A stretch of 64,000 nucleotides of DNA from Lentinus brumalis (Eukaryota; Basidiomycota; Agaricomycetes; Polyporales; Polyporaceae), in the NCBI GenBank assembly GCA_001792895.1, contig MARA01000062.1, forward strand, positions 62,001-126,000, given 5' to 3'. A program made the translations under genes and the position numbers. Positions 41,717 through 52,052 of the stretch are shown in pieces. Numbering within the stretch: position 1 is the first letter of the stretch; each line of letters starts with the position of its first letter. The notes below the pieces were generated by a model. It saw only the letters and a program-made list of their open reading frames with translations. It did no database searches and was not told the origin of the DNA.

Positions 41717-42490
41717 ATGTTTATTAATTCAAATTTAACATTTGTAAATTCACCTTTAGAACAATTCGAAGTTACAAATTTAATAGGTATAAATGCACCT
41801 ATTTTAGGTTATTTAAATATAACTTTAACTAACTTAGGATTATATTCTATCTTAGTATTATTATTAATAGTTGGAATACACTATGCAGGTAATAATGAAA
41901 TTAAATTAGTGCCAAGTAAATGGTCTATAGCATTAGAAAGTCTATATGCTAGTATCCACTCTATGGTAAGAGAACAATTAGGTAAAGAAATTTATTTACC
42001 ATTTATTTATTCTATATTCTTTTTCATTTTAATAGCTAATTTAACAGGTAATATCCCATATTCATTTACAATTACTACTTCTATTATAGTAAGTATTGGT
42101 TTATCTTTTACTATATTAATAGCAGTAACTATTTTAGGTTTAAGTATTCATAGATTACATTTCTTTGCATACTTTGTGCCTTCTGGTACACCTTTAGCTT
42201 TAGTTCCTTTATTAGTATTAATTGAATTAACTAGTTATTTAGCTAGAGCTTTCTCTTTAGGAATCAGATTATTTGCTAACGTAGTAGCAGGACATACTTT
42301 AATGAAAATATTATCTACATTTTTATATAAAATGTTTAGTGCTGGAGTGCTAGCCGCTATAATTACTTTAATACCATTTTCTTTATTCTTGGCTATATGT
42401 GGACTAGAATTAGCGGTATCTGTAATTCAAGCTTATGTATTTACAATTTTAACTTGTTCTTATATTAAAGATGTAATATATTTGCATTAA
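41717..42490 (+). CDS. atp6: ATP synthase subunit 6 (subunit a)
   Basis: 257-residue F0 subunit that forms the proton half-channels against the subunit 9 ring. Visible: N-terminal presequence-like region (INSNLTFVNSPLEQFEV), several membrane helices, the essential Arg in ELTSYLARAFSLGIRLFANVVAGH and the C-terminus AVSVIQAYVFTILTCSYIKDVIYLH. Length is normal, intronless. A decayed LAGLIDADG gene starts about 55 bases downstream in the same orientation. Confidence 0.97.
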   Translation: MFINSNLTFVNSPLEQFEVTNLIGINAPILGYLNITLTNLGLYSILVLLLIVGIHYAGNNEIKLVPSKWSIALESLYASIHSMVREQLGKEIYLPFIYSIFFFILIANLTGNIPYSFTITTSIIVSIGLSFTILIAVTILGLSIHRLHFFAYFVPSGTPLALVPLLVLIELTSYLARAFSLGIRLFANVVAGHTLMKILSTFLYKMFSAGVLAAIITLIPFSLFLAICGLELAVSVIQAYVFTILTCSYIKDVIYLH

Positions 42491-42544
42491 TTATAATACT
42501 GTATTTTTACTATTTATTTATTTTTAACTCTAAAAATAAAATAA

Positions 42545-43711
42545 GAGTTATAGGGGATAATTTATTAAATTATACTAATATAGTAACCCCTTTAAATTTT
42601 AAACCTTTTTTATGGCAAAATACAATTTATCATCAAAATAGAACTAAATTTAATACTTCTAGATTACAACTTTTACAATTTTCTACTATGGGAAGGACAA
42701 ATAATAATTTAAAACCTATGATTATTAATAGTAAGGAAATATTGGATAATTATAAAGAAATTAAATTACCAGTATAACTATTAAATTCTACATATTCTTT
42801 TTCTCCTTGGTTTATTGTAGGTTTTACAGAGGCAGAGGGTAATTTTGATATAATTATAAACAAAAATCCCAAAATATTACCTTAGTTTAGATTTAGATTA
42901 AGTTCTAAATATTTAGACATAGTATTATTATGTGCTATTAGAAACTATTTTGGATCCGGTTCTATTTTTTAAGCAGAGAAACTGAAGTTTTTACTTTAGA
43001 AATCTCAAGTCAAGAAGTGATAGAAAACAAAATTTTACCTTTATTTGATTCTTACTCTTTAAAGGGTACAAAGTACTATGATTATGTAAATTGGAGAGAT
43101 GGGTTTAAAGATTTTATATTAAATAAAGATTTAAATTCTAGAATTTCTTTAATAGAAAGAATGAGAGAGAGAAAATCTAAACTTAATAACCTTAAATTAG
43201 AATATAAATTACCTGAGGAACATCTTAGTAATATTGATGGTCACTACATTGCAGGTTTTGTATAAGGAGATGGTTCTTTTTCAGTAGTTACAGGTCCTAA
43301 TAGTTTTCAAACAGGATTTGGCCAAACAGTTTTTTTAATAAGTCAACATATTCATAATAAACTATTATTAGAGTCCATTTTTAAAAAAAATTTAAAGTTG
43401 GGTATCTAGGAAGTAGCAAGACTAGACCAGATGAAATAAATTATAGAGTTGCAAGTAAGAAGGATTTAATAAAAGTTATTATACCTTTATTTGAATCTTA
43501 TCCTACACTAGGAGTACATTCTATTAATTATTTTAAATGGAAAAATATAATAGAATATATATTAGAAAGTAAAGATATCTATAAAGGTAAAGAAAAAAAA
43601 AACTTTTAATACAGTATTAATACCTAAAATAAAATCTTACTGGCTTAATAAAGATACTTACTTAATAAACAGTTATTTATCTAAGGATAAAGAAAGATTA
43701 AAATTAATTTA
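42545..43711 (+). pseudogene. Decayed LAGLIDADG endonuclease downstream of atp6
   Basis: One protein can be followed through many stops: a fungal intron-ORF-like leader (NTSRLQLLQFSTMG), the first motif IVGFTEAEGNFD (near 42820), FGSGS, then an open piece 43017-43265 ending at the second motif IAGFV-stop-GDGSF, and a distal part to about 43711. No intron core or split exon surrounds it, so it appears to be a free-standing endonuclease that landed behind atp6 and degenerated. Confidence 0.75.
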
Positions 43712-43826
43712 ATAATAACCCCCTTATATTTATAATATTATTTACTATTATATCATAATTTTGTATTATCTAAATTTTTTCTAAGTGGATAGATTTTTTT
43801 TTTTATATAAATTTCTTTAAAAGAGC

Positions 43827-44392
43827 ATGATTTTATTCATTTTATTTTTAATTTTAATAGTGGCAATTGCCCTTCCTTCAATCAATCAAAATATAAGATC
43901 AATCTTATATGTAAGAATATCTTCTATAATATTTATCTATGCCGGAGCATTAGCTTTAAATGCTTTCTATATTCAGTCAATTGGATCAGGTATAGGTGTA
44001 TATAGTGGATTATTCCAAGTAACAATTATACAACCATCTTTAAATGAGTTAAATTATAATATGCTATTGCTTTCTTCTTTTTTTTTTAAAACAAAAAATA
44101 ATAAGAATACTCTACTGTCTTTAATTTTTACATCTCTTAAAGAAGGTTTATGATCACCGGTCTTACCTAAATCTCTATCAAAGTTAGATAATTCTATACC
44201 TATAACAATATTTAAAACAACTGGTTATATTTGTGTTTATATAGCATTAAGCGGTTTAGCTTCAAATTTAATAAATACATATTATTATTATTCCGTGTTT
44301 ACTATAGCTTTTTTATTTTTATTTTATAGGTTGGTTATTAGTTTTTTAGCTTTAAAATATTTGGTACAGGATATTAAAGACGACAAAGAATA
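43827..44392 (+). CDS. Chimeric ORF: nad2 5' end joined to a plasmid-type membrane protein (TGA as Trp)
   Basis: Codons about 8-70 match the nad2 N-terminus ([19 protein letters not shown] ... [10 protein letters not shown]) almost base for base; nad2 itself is on the other strand at 48571-47009. From codon 71 the sequence is different: KEGLW (the Trp is TGA at 44151-44153) SPVLPKSLSKLDN, two hydrophobic helices, and an acidic end VQDIKDDKE with TAG at 44390. The distal half resembles small membrane proteins I associate with fungal mitochondrial plasmids (family from memory). With TGA as stop the ORF ends after 108 codons. Confidence 0.55.
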
Positions 44393-45180
44393 GGCTATTA
44401 GTAACCGTTAGATAGAGTAGGAACCGTTTGGAAGCCGGAAACAGCTTTGTCAATAGGGCTTCTAGTTTTATTATTTGGGGGGTATGACTTTTTGTTTTAT
44501 GGTTTGACCACCTTAAAACAAAATAAGGTTAGTTTTTTCTAGTGTCACAATATAATATATATTAAACTAGGTTTTTATATTTTAATAAATCAAGTTATTT
44601 AGTTTTTATTTGCCTACTTATTTTACTAGCCATAACTAATTATTTATCTTATTATTTATTTATTATTTTTCATTTATAACTTAGACGGTATCATTATTCT
44701 TAAAAAAAAAATTTTTTTTAATTACTCCCCTTTATATATATTTATATCTTCGATCTTTTCTAAAACAAATATAATACCTATCTTTCTTACTAGACTAAAG
44801 CATGTAGTAGCAAAGGTAATTATTAGATATTCTATATAATTTAAAAATAAATATAACCTAGAGTATTTTAAAATACCCGGTTTGATAAAATAAATCTAGA
44901 GTTTTTAGCTAATTATAAAATTTTAATTAAGCCATGTAAATATTTTTTTTTTAATCTATACCCTCATGTTCAGCTTATTAAAATAAGACTATTATAGATT
45001 TTTTTTATTTCTGATTTATAAGAACCATTACATCTTTCATTTTTTATTTTTATTCTTAAAAGAATAAATATTTAATTCAACTATTTTTACTTTTCTCTCT
45101 ATTAAACCCTAAAATAAAACTGTTATAAATTATAGGCAAAAAAAAAGTAAACTTTAAGTAGTAAATTAATTAATTAAATA
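44393..45180. other. AT-rich spacer
   Basis: About 790 bases with long A/T runs and no credible ORF. A less AT-rich patch at 44410-44475 (GTAGGAACCGTTTGGAAGCC, then GGGCTTCTAG) could be an RNA or plasmid remnant, but I cannot identify it. Confidence 0.55.
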
Positions 45181-45440
45181 TTAAGTATTATTTAAAGGTT
45201 TAGAAAAAAATTTATACCTATTTTTAAATAATTTGTTAGTATCTAATAATTTTTTAATTTTTATTTTACTTGGCATAGAATTAATAGCTTGTGCTACAGA
45301 TCTTATGGTAGAAAATGGTGAACCTTTAAATAAATTATTTTTTTCGTAAACATAAAAAATTTTTTTAGGGCGGGTCATTTTCAAATATAGAATATTTAAC
45401 AGTAATAGTTAAAGGTTTAACTAATTTAAAATATTTATTT

Positions 45441-45506
45441 CTCCACCCTCCACCCCTCCTCCCCTCCTCCCCGAGGTCGGCTGGTCGGCTGGTCGGCTGG
45501 TCGGCT
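45441..45506 (+). repeat. GC-rich mobile mini-element, family A, four GGTCGGCT units
   Basis: CACCCCTCCTCCCCTCCTCC then CCGAGGTCGGCTGGTCGGCT and further GGTCGGCT units. The longest copy of family A here; unit number varies between copies (11136, 56221). It interrupts the decayed endonuclease. Confidence 0.8.
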
Positions 45507-46024
45507 AAAGGAAAAGTATTAATGAATTTATTTATTTTATCTATTAATTCAGCCGTTTGTAGCATATAGTTTTGATTTAAATATCTAGCTTTATCCATAT
45601 TTTCAACTAGTTCTAGCAATACCGATTTTATAGAACCAGCATTGTGATAACCTAAATATCTCAATTTTAGTAATATAGACCAAATTAGAAAATCTAAACC
45701 TTTCCAACTAAAAATTTTATTACTTTAAAAAAAGGTAAAATTTTATAAATAAATATATCTATTATTGAAAAACTAAATCTATTTTATTTCTAAAATTAAT
45801 TAAAAAATCATTATTTTATAACTTATATTTTTTAAGTTTTAAATTTTTATTTTAAAAAACCCTCGACGTGGAAAATGTGATTAGGCTGATTTACAGGTAA
45901 ATTCAAGAAGAAATTACTTATAAGTTTCATAATTTTAATACTTTTATTATTTTGAGTAATAGAAAATCTAGGATATAAATAAGACTTTGTAAAAAAGAAA
46001 GATGCATCTCCTTCACAAAATCCT

Positions 46025-46051
46025 ATTAACCCCCCGAAGGGGCGGATTAAC
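46025..46051 (-). repeat. GC hairpin mini-element, family C, second copy
   Basis: Minus strand GTTAATCCGCCCCTTCGGGG, essentially the element at 18593-18624, at the same position (just before the second LAGLIDADG motif) of a related endonuclease. Confidence 0.7.
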
Positions 46052-46479
46052 ACAGTGATCTGGTAAATGATCATTATTTACTAAAGTTCTACCTCTATTC
46101 ATCCCTTCTTTAAGTGTTAATATTTGTGTTAAAGTATCATCTGATAAATTTGAATTAACTTTTAAAAATACACCCTTTTCCCAATCTTTAAAATCTAAGT
46201 ACTTAGCTGTTCTTAAAGTATAAGTATTAAAAATAGGTATAATAAATTCTTTAATTATATCAAAATTTTGAATAGTATATGACACTAAATTTTTAGTTTT
46301 AGATCTATGAATAATACCTACTTCTTTACAAACTAAAGAACTTAATTAAGATTTAATATATTTTAATACTTCTATGTCATCCGAATGCAATACTATTACA
46401 AATCTAAATCCCACGTCTCTATTTCTATGTATAACTATACTAAAATGACCTTCAGCGTCTGTAAAACCCGAAAACCAAT

Positions 46480-47007
46480 TTAAGAAATCACTTTTATGGT
46501 TATATATTTCTTGAGATGCTGATGTAGAATAATATTTAAAATGATTAAATTTTTCAAATCTTTGGGGTTAACAATATTGGCCGGGAAATAATTTATTTTA
46601 TTTAAAAGGGGGTTATCAAAAAATAAACTTTTTTTATGGGATAATTTTAAACTATCCTCTGAAACCAGTTTAATTGAACCAGTTCCTATTTCTAAAATAA
46701 ACCCTATTGTTAAAACAGTAAAAAATATTAATACAACTGAAAATCCAAATACACTCACATGATATAAAGTAACTGCGATAGGAAATAGTAGTAATATTTC
46801 TAAATCAAATATTAGAAATAATAAGGCAACTAAGAAGAAGTTAATTTGAAAAGTACTTCTAGTTTGACCATAAACCGGTGAGAATCCACATTCATAAGCA
46901 GATACTTTAGCTTCATCAGGTCTATGTGGTGCTAAAAAGAAATTTAAAATTAATAAAATTCCAGATAAAATAGGAACAAAAATAAATAACATTAAAATAT
47001 TACTCAT
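46480..47007 (-). CDS. nad3: NADH dehydrogenase subunit 3 with a C-terminal extension
   Basis: Small membrane subunit of complex I. Residues 1-118 or so are a complete NAD3 ([20 protein letters not shown] with the conserved Cys; [27 protein letters not shown]). The frame then continues about 57 residues ([11 protein letters not shown]...), with no counterpart in the family, into sequence that in another frame encodes an endonuclease. The stop was probably lost or shifted when that gene inserted. The ATG lies one base after the nad2 stop, so the two genes are very likely co-transcribed. Confidence 0.92.
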   Translation of the reverse strand: MSNILMLFIFVPILSGILLILNFFLAPHRPDEAKVSAYECGFSPVYGQTRSTFQINFFLVALLFLIFDLEILLLFPIAVTLYHVSVFGFSVVLIFFTVLTIGFILEIGTGSIKLVSEDSLKLSHKKSLFFDNPLLNKINYFPANIVNPKDLKNLIILNIILHQHLKKYITIKVIS

Positions 47008-47008
47008 A

Positions 47009-48571
47009 CTAATAATAAAATAAAGATAAAGCTAGTATTTGTGTACTATTTAATAATATTGAAGGTTTAAGAATAAAAAATAAAATAAATAAAGTTAAAG
47101 TTGAAATCATAAAACTATGAACATTCCCCAGTGTAGGTGAACTTATATTTTCTTTAGTTTCTTCTATGATTTCTTTGTTATTGTCACTAGATGCACTACT
47201 ATGTAATACTTTAATAATTTTTAAATAATAAGAAGCACTTATCACACTTACTAAGATTGCTATTATACCCATAAAATAATATTCACTTTGCATTGCTGAA
47301 TATAAAACAAATTGTTTTGAAAAGAAACCTAATAAAGGAGGTACTCCAGCCATACTAAATAAACAAATAGTTAAACTTAAACTTAATAAAGGATTATTAA
47401 AGAATAAACCTTTAAGTTCTGTAATATATTTAATATCTTGGAATGAACCTAAAATAGATTTACTATTATTTTTTAGTATATAACCTATTGCTATTAATAT
47501 TAAGAAAGTATTTAAATTAGTAATAGAGTATTGTATAATATAGAATAAGAATGAGTCTATAGCTTGTTCAGTATTTATAGCTAAAGCTAATAAAATGAAA
47601 CCAATATGAGAAATAGTACTATATGCTAATAATCTTTTTATTCTTGATTGAGCTAGACCGACTATAGTTCCTATTAATAAAGATAATAATGAACTTATTA
47701 ACAATAAATTTTTTAATGTTAAAGAAAAGACTGTCAATAAACTATTTCCTATTTGACTTTGGATTTCTAATAAGAATATTAATATTGATAATTTTGGCAT
47801 TATTGTTAACCATATTGTTACTATAGTTGGACTTTCATCATAAACATCTGGAGCCCAATTATGTAATGGTGCCGCAGATACTTTAAATAAATAACCTACT
47901 ATTATTAATACTATACCTAAAGTTAATCCTTGTAATATTTGAGTATTTTCACTTACACTGATTAAATTATATATACTTTCTAAATTAGTTAAACCGGAAT
48001 AAGTATAAACTAATCCACTTCCTAATAAGATGATACATGAAGATAAACTTCCTAATAAAAAATATTTTAACCCTGCTGAAGTAGCTGATTCTGAATCTTT
48101 AAATAATGTACTTAAAATATACACTCCAAATGATTGTAATTCTATACTTAGGTACATTGAGATTAAATCAGCAGAAGATACTAATAAAGAGGCTCCAAAT
48201 GTACTAAATAATACAATTAAAGAATATTCTCCGGCATATGGTATTATATTTGTTATTTTATTTCCGCTACCTGACGTCTGAGCGATATTATTAGTAGGCC
48301 AAGATATTAAGATTAGACTCCCTATTAATAAGATTACGACATCTAATAATTGAGAAATGGTTGTTACTTGGAATAATCCACTATATACACCTATACCTGA
48401 TCCAATTGACTGAATATAGAAAGCATTTAAAGCTAATGCTCCGGCATAGATAAATATTATAGAAGATATTCTTACATATAAGATTGATCTTATATTTTGA
48501 TTGATTGAAGGAAGGGCAATTGCCACTATTAAAATTAAGAGACTTAAAAAGATCATTGCTCCTTGTTTCAT
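47009..48571 (-). CDS. nad2: NADH dehydrogenase subunit 2
   Basis: 520-residue antiporter-like subunit of complex I with about 14 membrane helices. Family signatures: [81 protein letters not shown]. Intronless. The start could be ATG 48571 or the nearby ATG at 48556 (MIFLSLL). Its 5' 200 bases are copied, inverted, at 43840-44030. Trp only as TGG. Confidence 0.96.
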   Translation of the reverse strand: MKQGAMIFLSLLILIVAIALPSINQNIRSILYVRISSIIFIYAGALALNAFYIQSIGSGIGVYSGLFQVTTISQLLDVVILLIGSLILISWPTNNIAQTSGSGNKITNIIPYAGEYSLIVLFSTFGASLLVSSADLISMYLSIELQSFGVYILSTLFKDSESATSAGLKYFLLGSLSSCIILLGSGLVYTYSGLTNLESIYNLISVSENTQILQGLTLGIVLIIVGYLFKVSAAPLHNWAPDVYDESPTIVTIWLTIMPKLSILIFLLEIQSQIGNSLLTVFSLTLKNLLLISSLLSLLIGTIVGLAQSRIKRLLAYSTISHIGFILLALAINTEQAIDSFLFYIIQYSITNLNTFLILIAIGYILKNNSKSILGSFQDIKYITELKGLFFNNPLLSLSLTICLFSMAGVPPLLGFFSKQFVLYSAMQSEYYFMGIIAILVSVISASYYLKIIKVLHSSASSDNNKEIIEETKENISSPTLGNVHSFMISTLTLFILFFILKPSILLNSTQILALSLFYY

Positions 48572-48635
48572 CTATTATGTTATTTATCCTTTTCTAACCA
48601 GAAGGGTGTAAATGAATAGATTTTATCAAGTAAAT

Positions 48636-48716
48636 CGGAATAGAGAGGAGTCGAACCTCCAAGGGTTTTACCCGAACAATTAGCAATCGTTTTAACTTAC
48701 CAATGAAAACTATTCC
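48636..48716 (-). tRNA. trnS1: tRNA-Ser(GCU)
   Basis: Acceptor GGAATAG/CTATTCC, anticodon loop TTGCTAA, long variable arm (CGGGTAAAACCC), T-arm GGAGGTTCGACTCCT. Confidence 0.9.
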
Positions 48717-48844
48717 TAGGAAAAAAATTTTTGTTTAAGAAATATCTATTTTTGCTGTTTAATAAAAACTATATCACATCCTTATTAATAGTTACTATTG
48801 CGTATATCTACGTTAACCGTGACAAGGAGGAGGGGTTTATCAAG

Positions 48845-49003
48845 TTAAGATTTATTATTTAATTTAACAATAAATGTTCTAATTACTTGTTGTAAAGTAA
48901 ATAAAGGTAAAAAATATTTAGATAAGATATAAATTAAAACAAATAATACTATAAATGAAAAGTATAATTGATTTAAAAAATAAAAAGGAATTAATTGTGG
49001 CAT
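48845..49003 (-). CDS. atp8: ATP synthase subunit 8
   Basis: 52 codons from ATG 49003. The start MPQLIPFYF and one membrane helix (FSFIVLFVLIYILSKYFLP) followed by a basic tail are typical of fungal ATP8, a stator component of F0. Too short for most ORF scans. It stands between trnS and nad6 on the same strand, apart from atp6, which is on the other strand 7 kb away. Confidence 0.93.
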   Translation of the reverse strand: MPQLIPFYFLNQLYFSFIVLFVLIYILSKYFLPLFTLQQVIRTFIVKLNNKS

Positions 49004-49158
49004 AAATTAAAATTTAGTAAAAATAGTGCTCTTATTAAAATTAAGAACTATCTCTTGCATTTTGCAAACAAATATATTGAGATAATGACAGACTCTTTTA
49101 TAACTATACTTCTTTCCTCACTAGATTGAAGTCTAGGGGAAAACGAGTTAGTTGTATC

Positions 49159-49779
49159 CTAGTGAGAGGATTGAGTAGATTTTTTAGTTTTAGATATAAA
49201 TATAGGTGCTATCATAGCTAATAATAAAATAACACTAGTAATAATTAACCAAGAAGCTCCATAAGTATAAAGTCCTTGTCCAATAGCTTCAATTTGTAAG
49301 AAAGGAGTTAAAGCAGTATCTGCTATTACTGGATTAAATGCAGTATTAACCCATTCACTCATTGAAATTTCATAATTTAAAATAAAACCATTAATTTTAA
49401 TTAATAAATCTAATATAGTATTAGACACATTATTAAAACTGAAAGGAAGAATAGTGTATATTTCATAAATAAACAATGAACCTATAGATAATGCTAAAGG
49501 TAAATTTTTAGTATATTGAGAACCTGTTTCTAAAATATCTGTTAATTTAATATTAATCATCATTATAACAAAAAGGAATAATACTGCAATAGCTCCCACA
49601 TAAACTATGATATAAGAAATACCTATAAATCCTATACCTAATAAAATTAAATATCCGGCAGCATTAACAAATACTGAAATTAAGAAAATCACTGCAATTA
49701 CAGGATTTTTAGAAGTAATAACTAAAACACTAGAAAATAGTGCAGCAAAGGATAATAAATCAATTAAGAAATTTTTCAT
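49159..49779 (-). CDS. nad6: NADH dehydrogenase subunit 6
   Basis: 206 residues from the ATG at 49779 (MKNFLIDLLSFAALFSS), a start that fits the family; the frame is open up to 49842 (alternative ATG adding 21 residues). Conserved region SKNPVIAVIFLISVFVNAAG and YVGAIAVLFLFVIMM, with five membrane helices. Complex I proton-pumping module. Downstream is atp8 on the same strand. Confidence 0.94.
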   Translation of the reverse strand: MKNFLIDLLSFAALFSSVLVITSKNPVIAVIFLISVFVNAAGYLILLGIGFIGISYIIVYVGAIAVLFLFVIMMINIKLTDILETGSQYTKNLPLALSIGSLFIYEIYTILPFSFNNVSNTILDLLIKINGFILNYEISMSEWVNTAFNPVIADTALTPFLQIEAIGQGLYTYGASWLIITSVILLLAMIAPIFISKTKKSTQSSH

Positions 49780-50013
49780 ATTGTAAAATATTAATATTTG
49801 ACCAAGGTTAATTAATGTAAAAATTAATACGGTCGTAGACAAGATATTTATTTATATCAAGTAGGTTTAACCAAAAAAAAAAGCTTCCATGCCACCTAGG
49901 CAGGGTAGGAAAAAGGTATAAAAGAGATACCTCAATCATTAATATAAAAAATTTAAATATTAATGGACTCTTTTAAAAAAAACTTAAAAAATAAAAAGAA
50001 GAAGGGGATAAAA

Positions 50014-51048
50014 TTAAAAAAATTTATGTCCTATAGAAACAGTAAAACTAAATGAACCTCTTTTGTTTTTCTGAGTTAGTCTAGCTGTAGTTACATAATT
50101 TGATTTACTTCTAGCTAAACTTCCATATTGAATTTTTTTTACTGATCTTCTAGGTACAATTTTCCCTCTCATTAATCTACCACCTAATTTAATATTAACT
50201 CCAGTTAATAAAGTAGAAAATTTAGATAATTTATTTTGATTTTTTCTAAAATATAGTTTATTAGACTGGTGTTTTAAAAATCTACCAATAATTCTAGTAA
50301 AAGAATTTTTTCTCATTAATCCTAATTTACCTAAAATATGTACTAAAATTTGACTATTATTACTTACCGAATATATTTGAGTTAAATCTAATTTTATTGG
50401 TTTTTTAAAAAATTTACTTAATTTAGTAGATAAACCTTGTAATTTATTTAAATTTAAATTTAAAAAATTTTTATTAGAAAGTTCTTTATTAATAACAAAA
50501 TAAAATAAGTTTATAATGACATTTTTAGGAGTTACGTGGAAATAAGGTGTACTTATTACACTAGACATTTCAAAGAATGAATATTCTAATATTTTATATA
50601 CGTTTTTATTTAAGATTTTAGAATTTAAAGTTTTAGAATTAAATTCATATAAAATACTTTGATTTTGAGCTAATTCTATATCTAAAGTAGTAAATGATTT
50701 TAAATATTTTTGAATAATAGTTTGCATTTCATTTTCTTTGGCTGCCTTAGAAGATTTAGGTACACTTAACATATCTATTTTTTCATAGTAACTAGTTTTA
50801 CTTGGGATTTCTTTTATTTCTGTTACTCCAACTTTTTTGGATTCTAAAATAAGAGATTCTTTACTTTGAGGGTTATTTAATAGTTGTTTACTATATTTTT
50901 CTATTTCTAAAATTGAAGATATTTCCAGACCTTTTCTTTTTCCTTCATAAGAACTAGTTGCTACTTTTTTATAAGGAGCTGATAGTGTAGATAGATCTAT
51001 AGTAGAATAATGATTATTAATGGGTAAAAAAGATTGATTATTTTTCAT
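50014..51048 (-). CDS. rps3: Ribosomal protein S3 (free-standing)
   Basis: 344 residues, basic. The C-terminal third has the fungal mitochondrial S3 signature: GVNIKLGGRLMRGKIVPRRS, YGSLARSKSNYVTTARLTQK, GSFSFTVSIGHKFF; the N-terminal half is poorly conserved as usual. Component of the small ribosomal subunit. Not inside an rnl intron, unlike in many ascomycetes. Its leader plus 11 codons are duplicated at 38959-39258. Confidence 0.92.
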   Translation of the reverse strand: MKNNQSFLPINNHYSTIDLSTLSAPYKKVATSSYEGKRKGLEISSILEIEKYSKQLLNNPQSKESLILESKKVGVTEIKEIPSKTSYYEKIDMLSVPKSSKAAKENEMQTIIQKYLKSFTTLDIELAQNQSILYEFNSKTLNSKILNKNVYKILEYSFFEMSSVISTPYFHVTPKNVIINLFYFVINKELSNKNFLNLNLNKLQGLSTKLSKFFKKPIKLDLTQIYSVSNNSQILVHILGKLGLMRKNSFTRIIGRFLKHQSNKLYFRKNQNKLSKFSTLLTGVNIKLGGRLMRGKIVPRRSVKKIQYGSLARSKSNYVTTARLTQKNKRGSFSFTVSIGHKFF

Positions 51049-51315
51049 ACGAATATAATTTAAAATTTAAAATGTTTTAAGAAGCTATAAAAATATAGCT
51101 ACTTTATTTATCCATTGTATTTATAGTAATATACATGCGTTTTACCTCTTCAAGATTAGAAGAGAAAATATAATGTTTAATATAAAGGATACATTTATAT
51201 TTAATAAATAAAGTATTAAGCTAATATAGTTAAAATAGCAAGAATATTACAAATAAATAAATATTGTATCCTATTTAAATATAATTAATTCTGATTAGCT
51301 TTAAAGTAAAAAAGT
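51016..51315 (-). repeat. 300-bp inverted repeat, rps3 leader (right, original copy)
   Basis: Leader and first codons of rps3, repeated inverted at 38959-39258. This copy is taken as the original because it precedes the complete rps3. The pair could recombine and invert the 12 kb between (39.0-51.3 kb). Confidence 0.93.
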
Positions 51316-51427
51316 GATTAAAAAATAACCTCTACTTTTACCATGCTATGTCGAAGTAGAAAGGTCGGCAAGAATCAATATTTTCAAACCCAACTAAATT
51401 TAAATATAATTTTTATTGAGGTTGAAT

Positions 51428-51515
51428 CGGGCACTGTGAGATTTGAACTCACGACTTTTTTTAGAAGTACTTATTTTCAAGATAAGCGCCATAAACCAGA
51501 CTCGACCAAATGCCC
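51428..51515 (-). tRNA. trnS2: tRNA-Ser(UGA)
   Basis: Acceptor GGGCA.T with GTGCCC, anticodon stem CTTAT/ATAAG with loop CTTGAAA, long variable arm, T-arm GTGAGTTCAAATCTCAC. First of a cluster of eight minus-strand tRNAs. Confidence 0.9.
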
Positions 51516-51560
51516 TATAAAATGTGTTTATCTTGATTAGTAAAAATATTTATAATTAAA

Positions 51561-51634
51561 TAAGACCGAAGGGAATTGAACCCTTATAAGATCCATTATG
51601 AGCGAATTGCATTAACCTATTATGCTACAGTCTT
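51561..51634 (-). tRNA. trnM: tRNA-Met(CAU), second copy type
   Basis: Acceptor AAGACTG/CGGTCTT, anticodon loop CTCATAA, T-arm AAGGGTTCAATTCCCTT. Different from trnM at 10010; one should be the initiator. Confidence 0.88.
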
Positions 51635-51695
51635 TTATTTTTACTATCTAACCTCTCCATTTTAGTTGTGGAGAGGGTTAAGCTAGAATATTTAA

Positions 51696-51778
51696 TGAGC
51701 AGTAAAGGAATCGAACCTTTTACGGTATAAACCAATTTTTTTACAGAAAACCACCATTACCAATCGGATCACCTGCCC
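51696..51778 (-). tRNA. trnY: tRNA-Tyr(GUA)
   Basis: Acceptor GGGCAG/CTGCTC, anticodon loop CTGTAAA, long variable arm (TTGGTTTATACCG), T-arm AAAGGTTCGATTCCTTT. Confidence 0.88.
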
Positions 51779-51851
51779 TTAATGTACCTAATTATATATC
51801 GTCAACTCCTACTCCTTTCCACGCTTGATAATAGGTTGGCACAAGGATGTT

Positions 51852-51924
51852 TGAAAACACTTGGGCTCGAACCAAGACCATTCTCCTTAAAAGGGAGACA
51901 CTCAACCAATCGAGTTCTGCTTCC
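51852..51924 (-). tRNA. trnK: tRNA-Lys(UUU)
   Basis: Acceptor GGAAGCA with TGTTTTC (G-U pairs), anticodon stem TCTCC/GGAGA with loop CTTTTAA, T-arm CTTGGTTCGAGCCCAAG. Confidence 0.88.
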
Positions 51925-51978
51925 TAACATATTAACTAAACTATTTCCCTGAAACCAGCTAGGACGACTAAGTACAAC

Positions 51979-52050
51979 TGAGTTGACCAGATTCGAACTG
52001 ATATAAGCCACCACCAAAAAATGGTGTTTTCCCAAATTAAACTACAACTC
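51979..52050 (-). tRNA. trnQ: tRNA-Gln(UUG)
   Basis: Acceptor GAGTTG/CAACTC, five-base variable loop CTTAT fixing the anticodon loop as TTTTGGT (TTG), T-arm ATCAGTTCGAATCTGGT. The anticodon stem has two G-U pairs, so an alternative register was considered and set aside. Confidence 0.82.
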
Positions 52051-52052
52051 AT

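Larger units (their letters stand above)
45181..46500 (-). pseudogene. Decayed LAGLIDADG-NUMOD endonuclease overlapping the end of nad3
   Basis: Pieces in several frames: FSGFTDAEGHFS (near 46460), a stop in KS-stop-LSS, 46285-46013 (IPIFNTYTLRTAKYLDF), the GC hairpin, 46074-45847 (IGFCEGDASFFF), a gap, 45664-45365 with a family A GC element inserted, and 45384-45181 with the NUMOD-like end (KGSPFSTIRSVAQAI...FFSKPL). The same domain order occurs in cob introns 2 and 3. It overlaps the 3' extension of nad3 in another frame and has no visible intron core. Confidence 0.75.

Noticed and set aside
44410..44475. Possible RNase P RNA or other structured RNA
   Set aside because: A locally less AT-rich patch, but I see neither the conserved P4 sequences nor a convincing fold.
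49780..49842. Upstream 21-codon extension of nad6
   Set aside because: Family comparison favours the ATG at 49779; kept only as an alternative.
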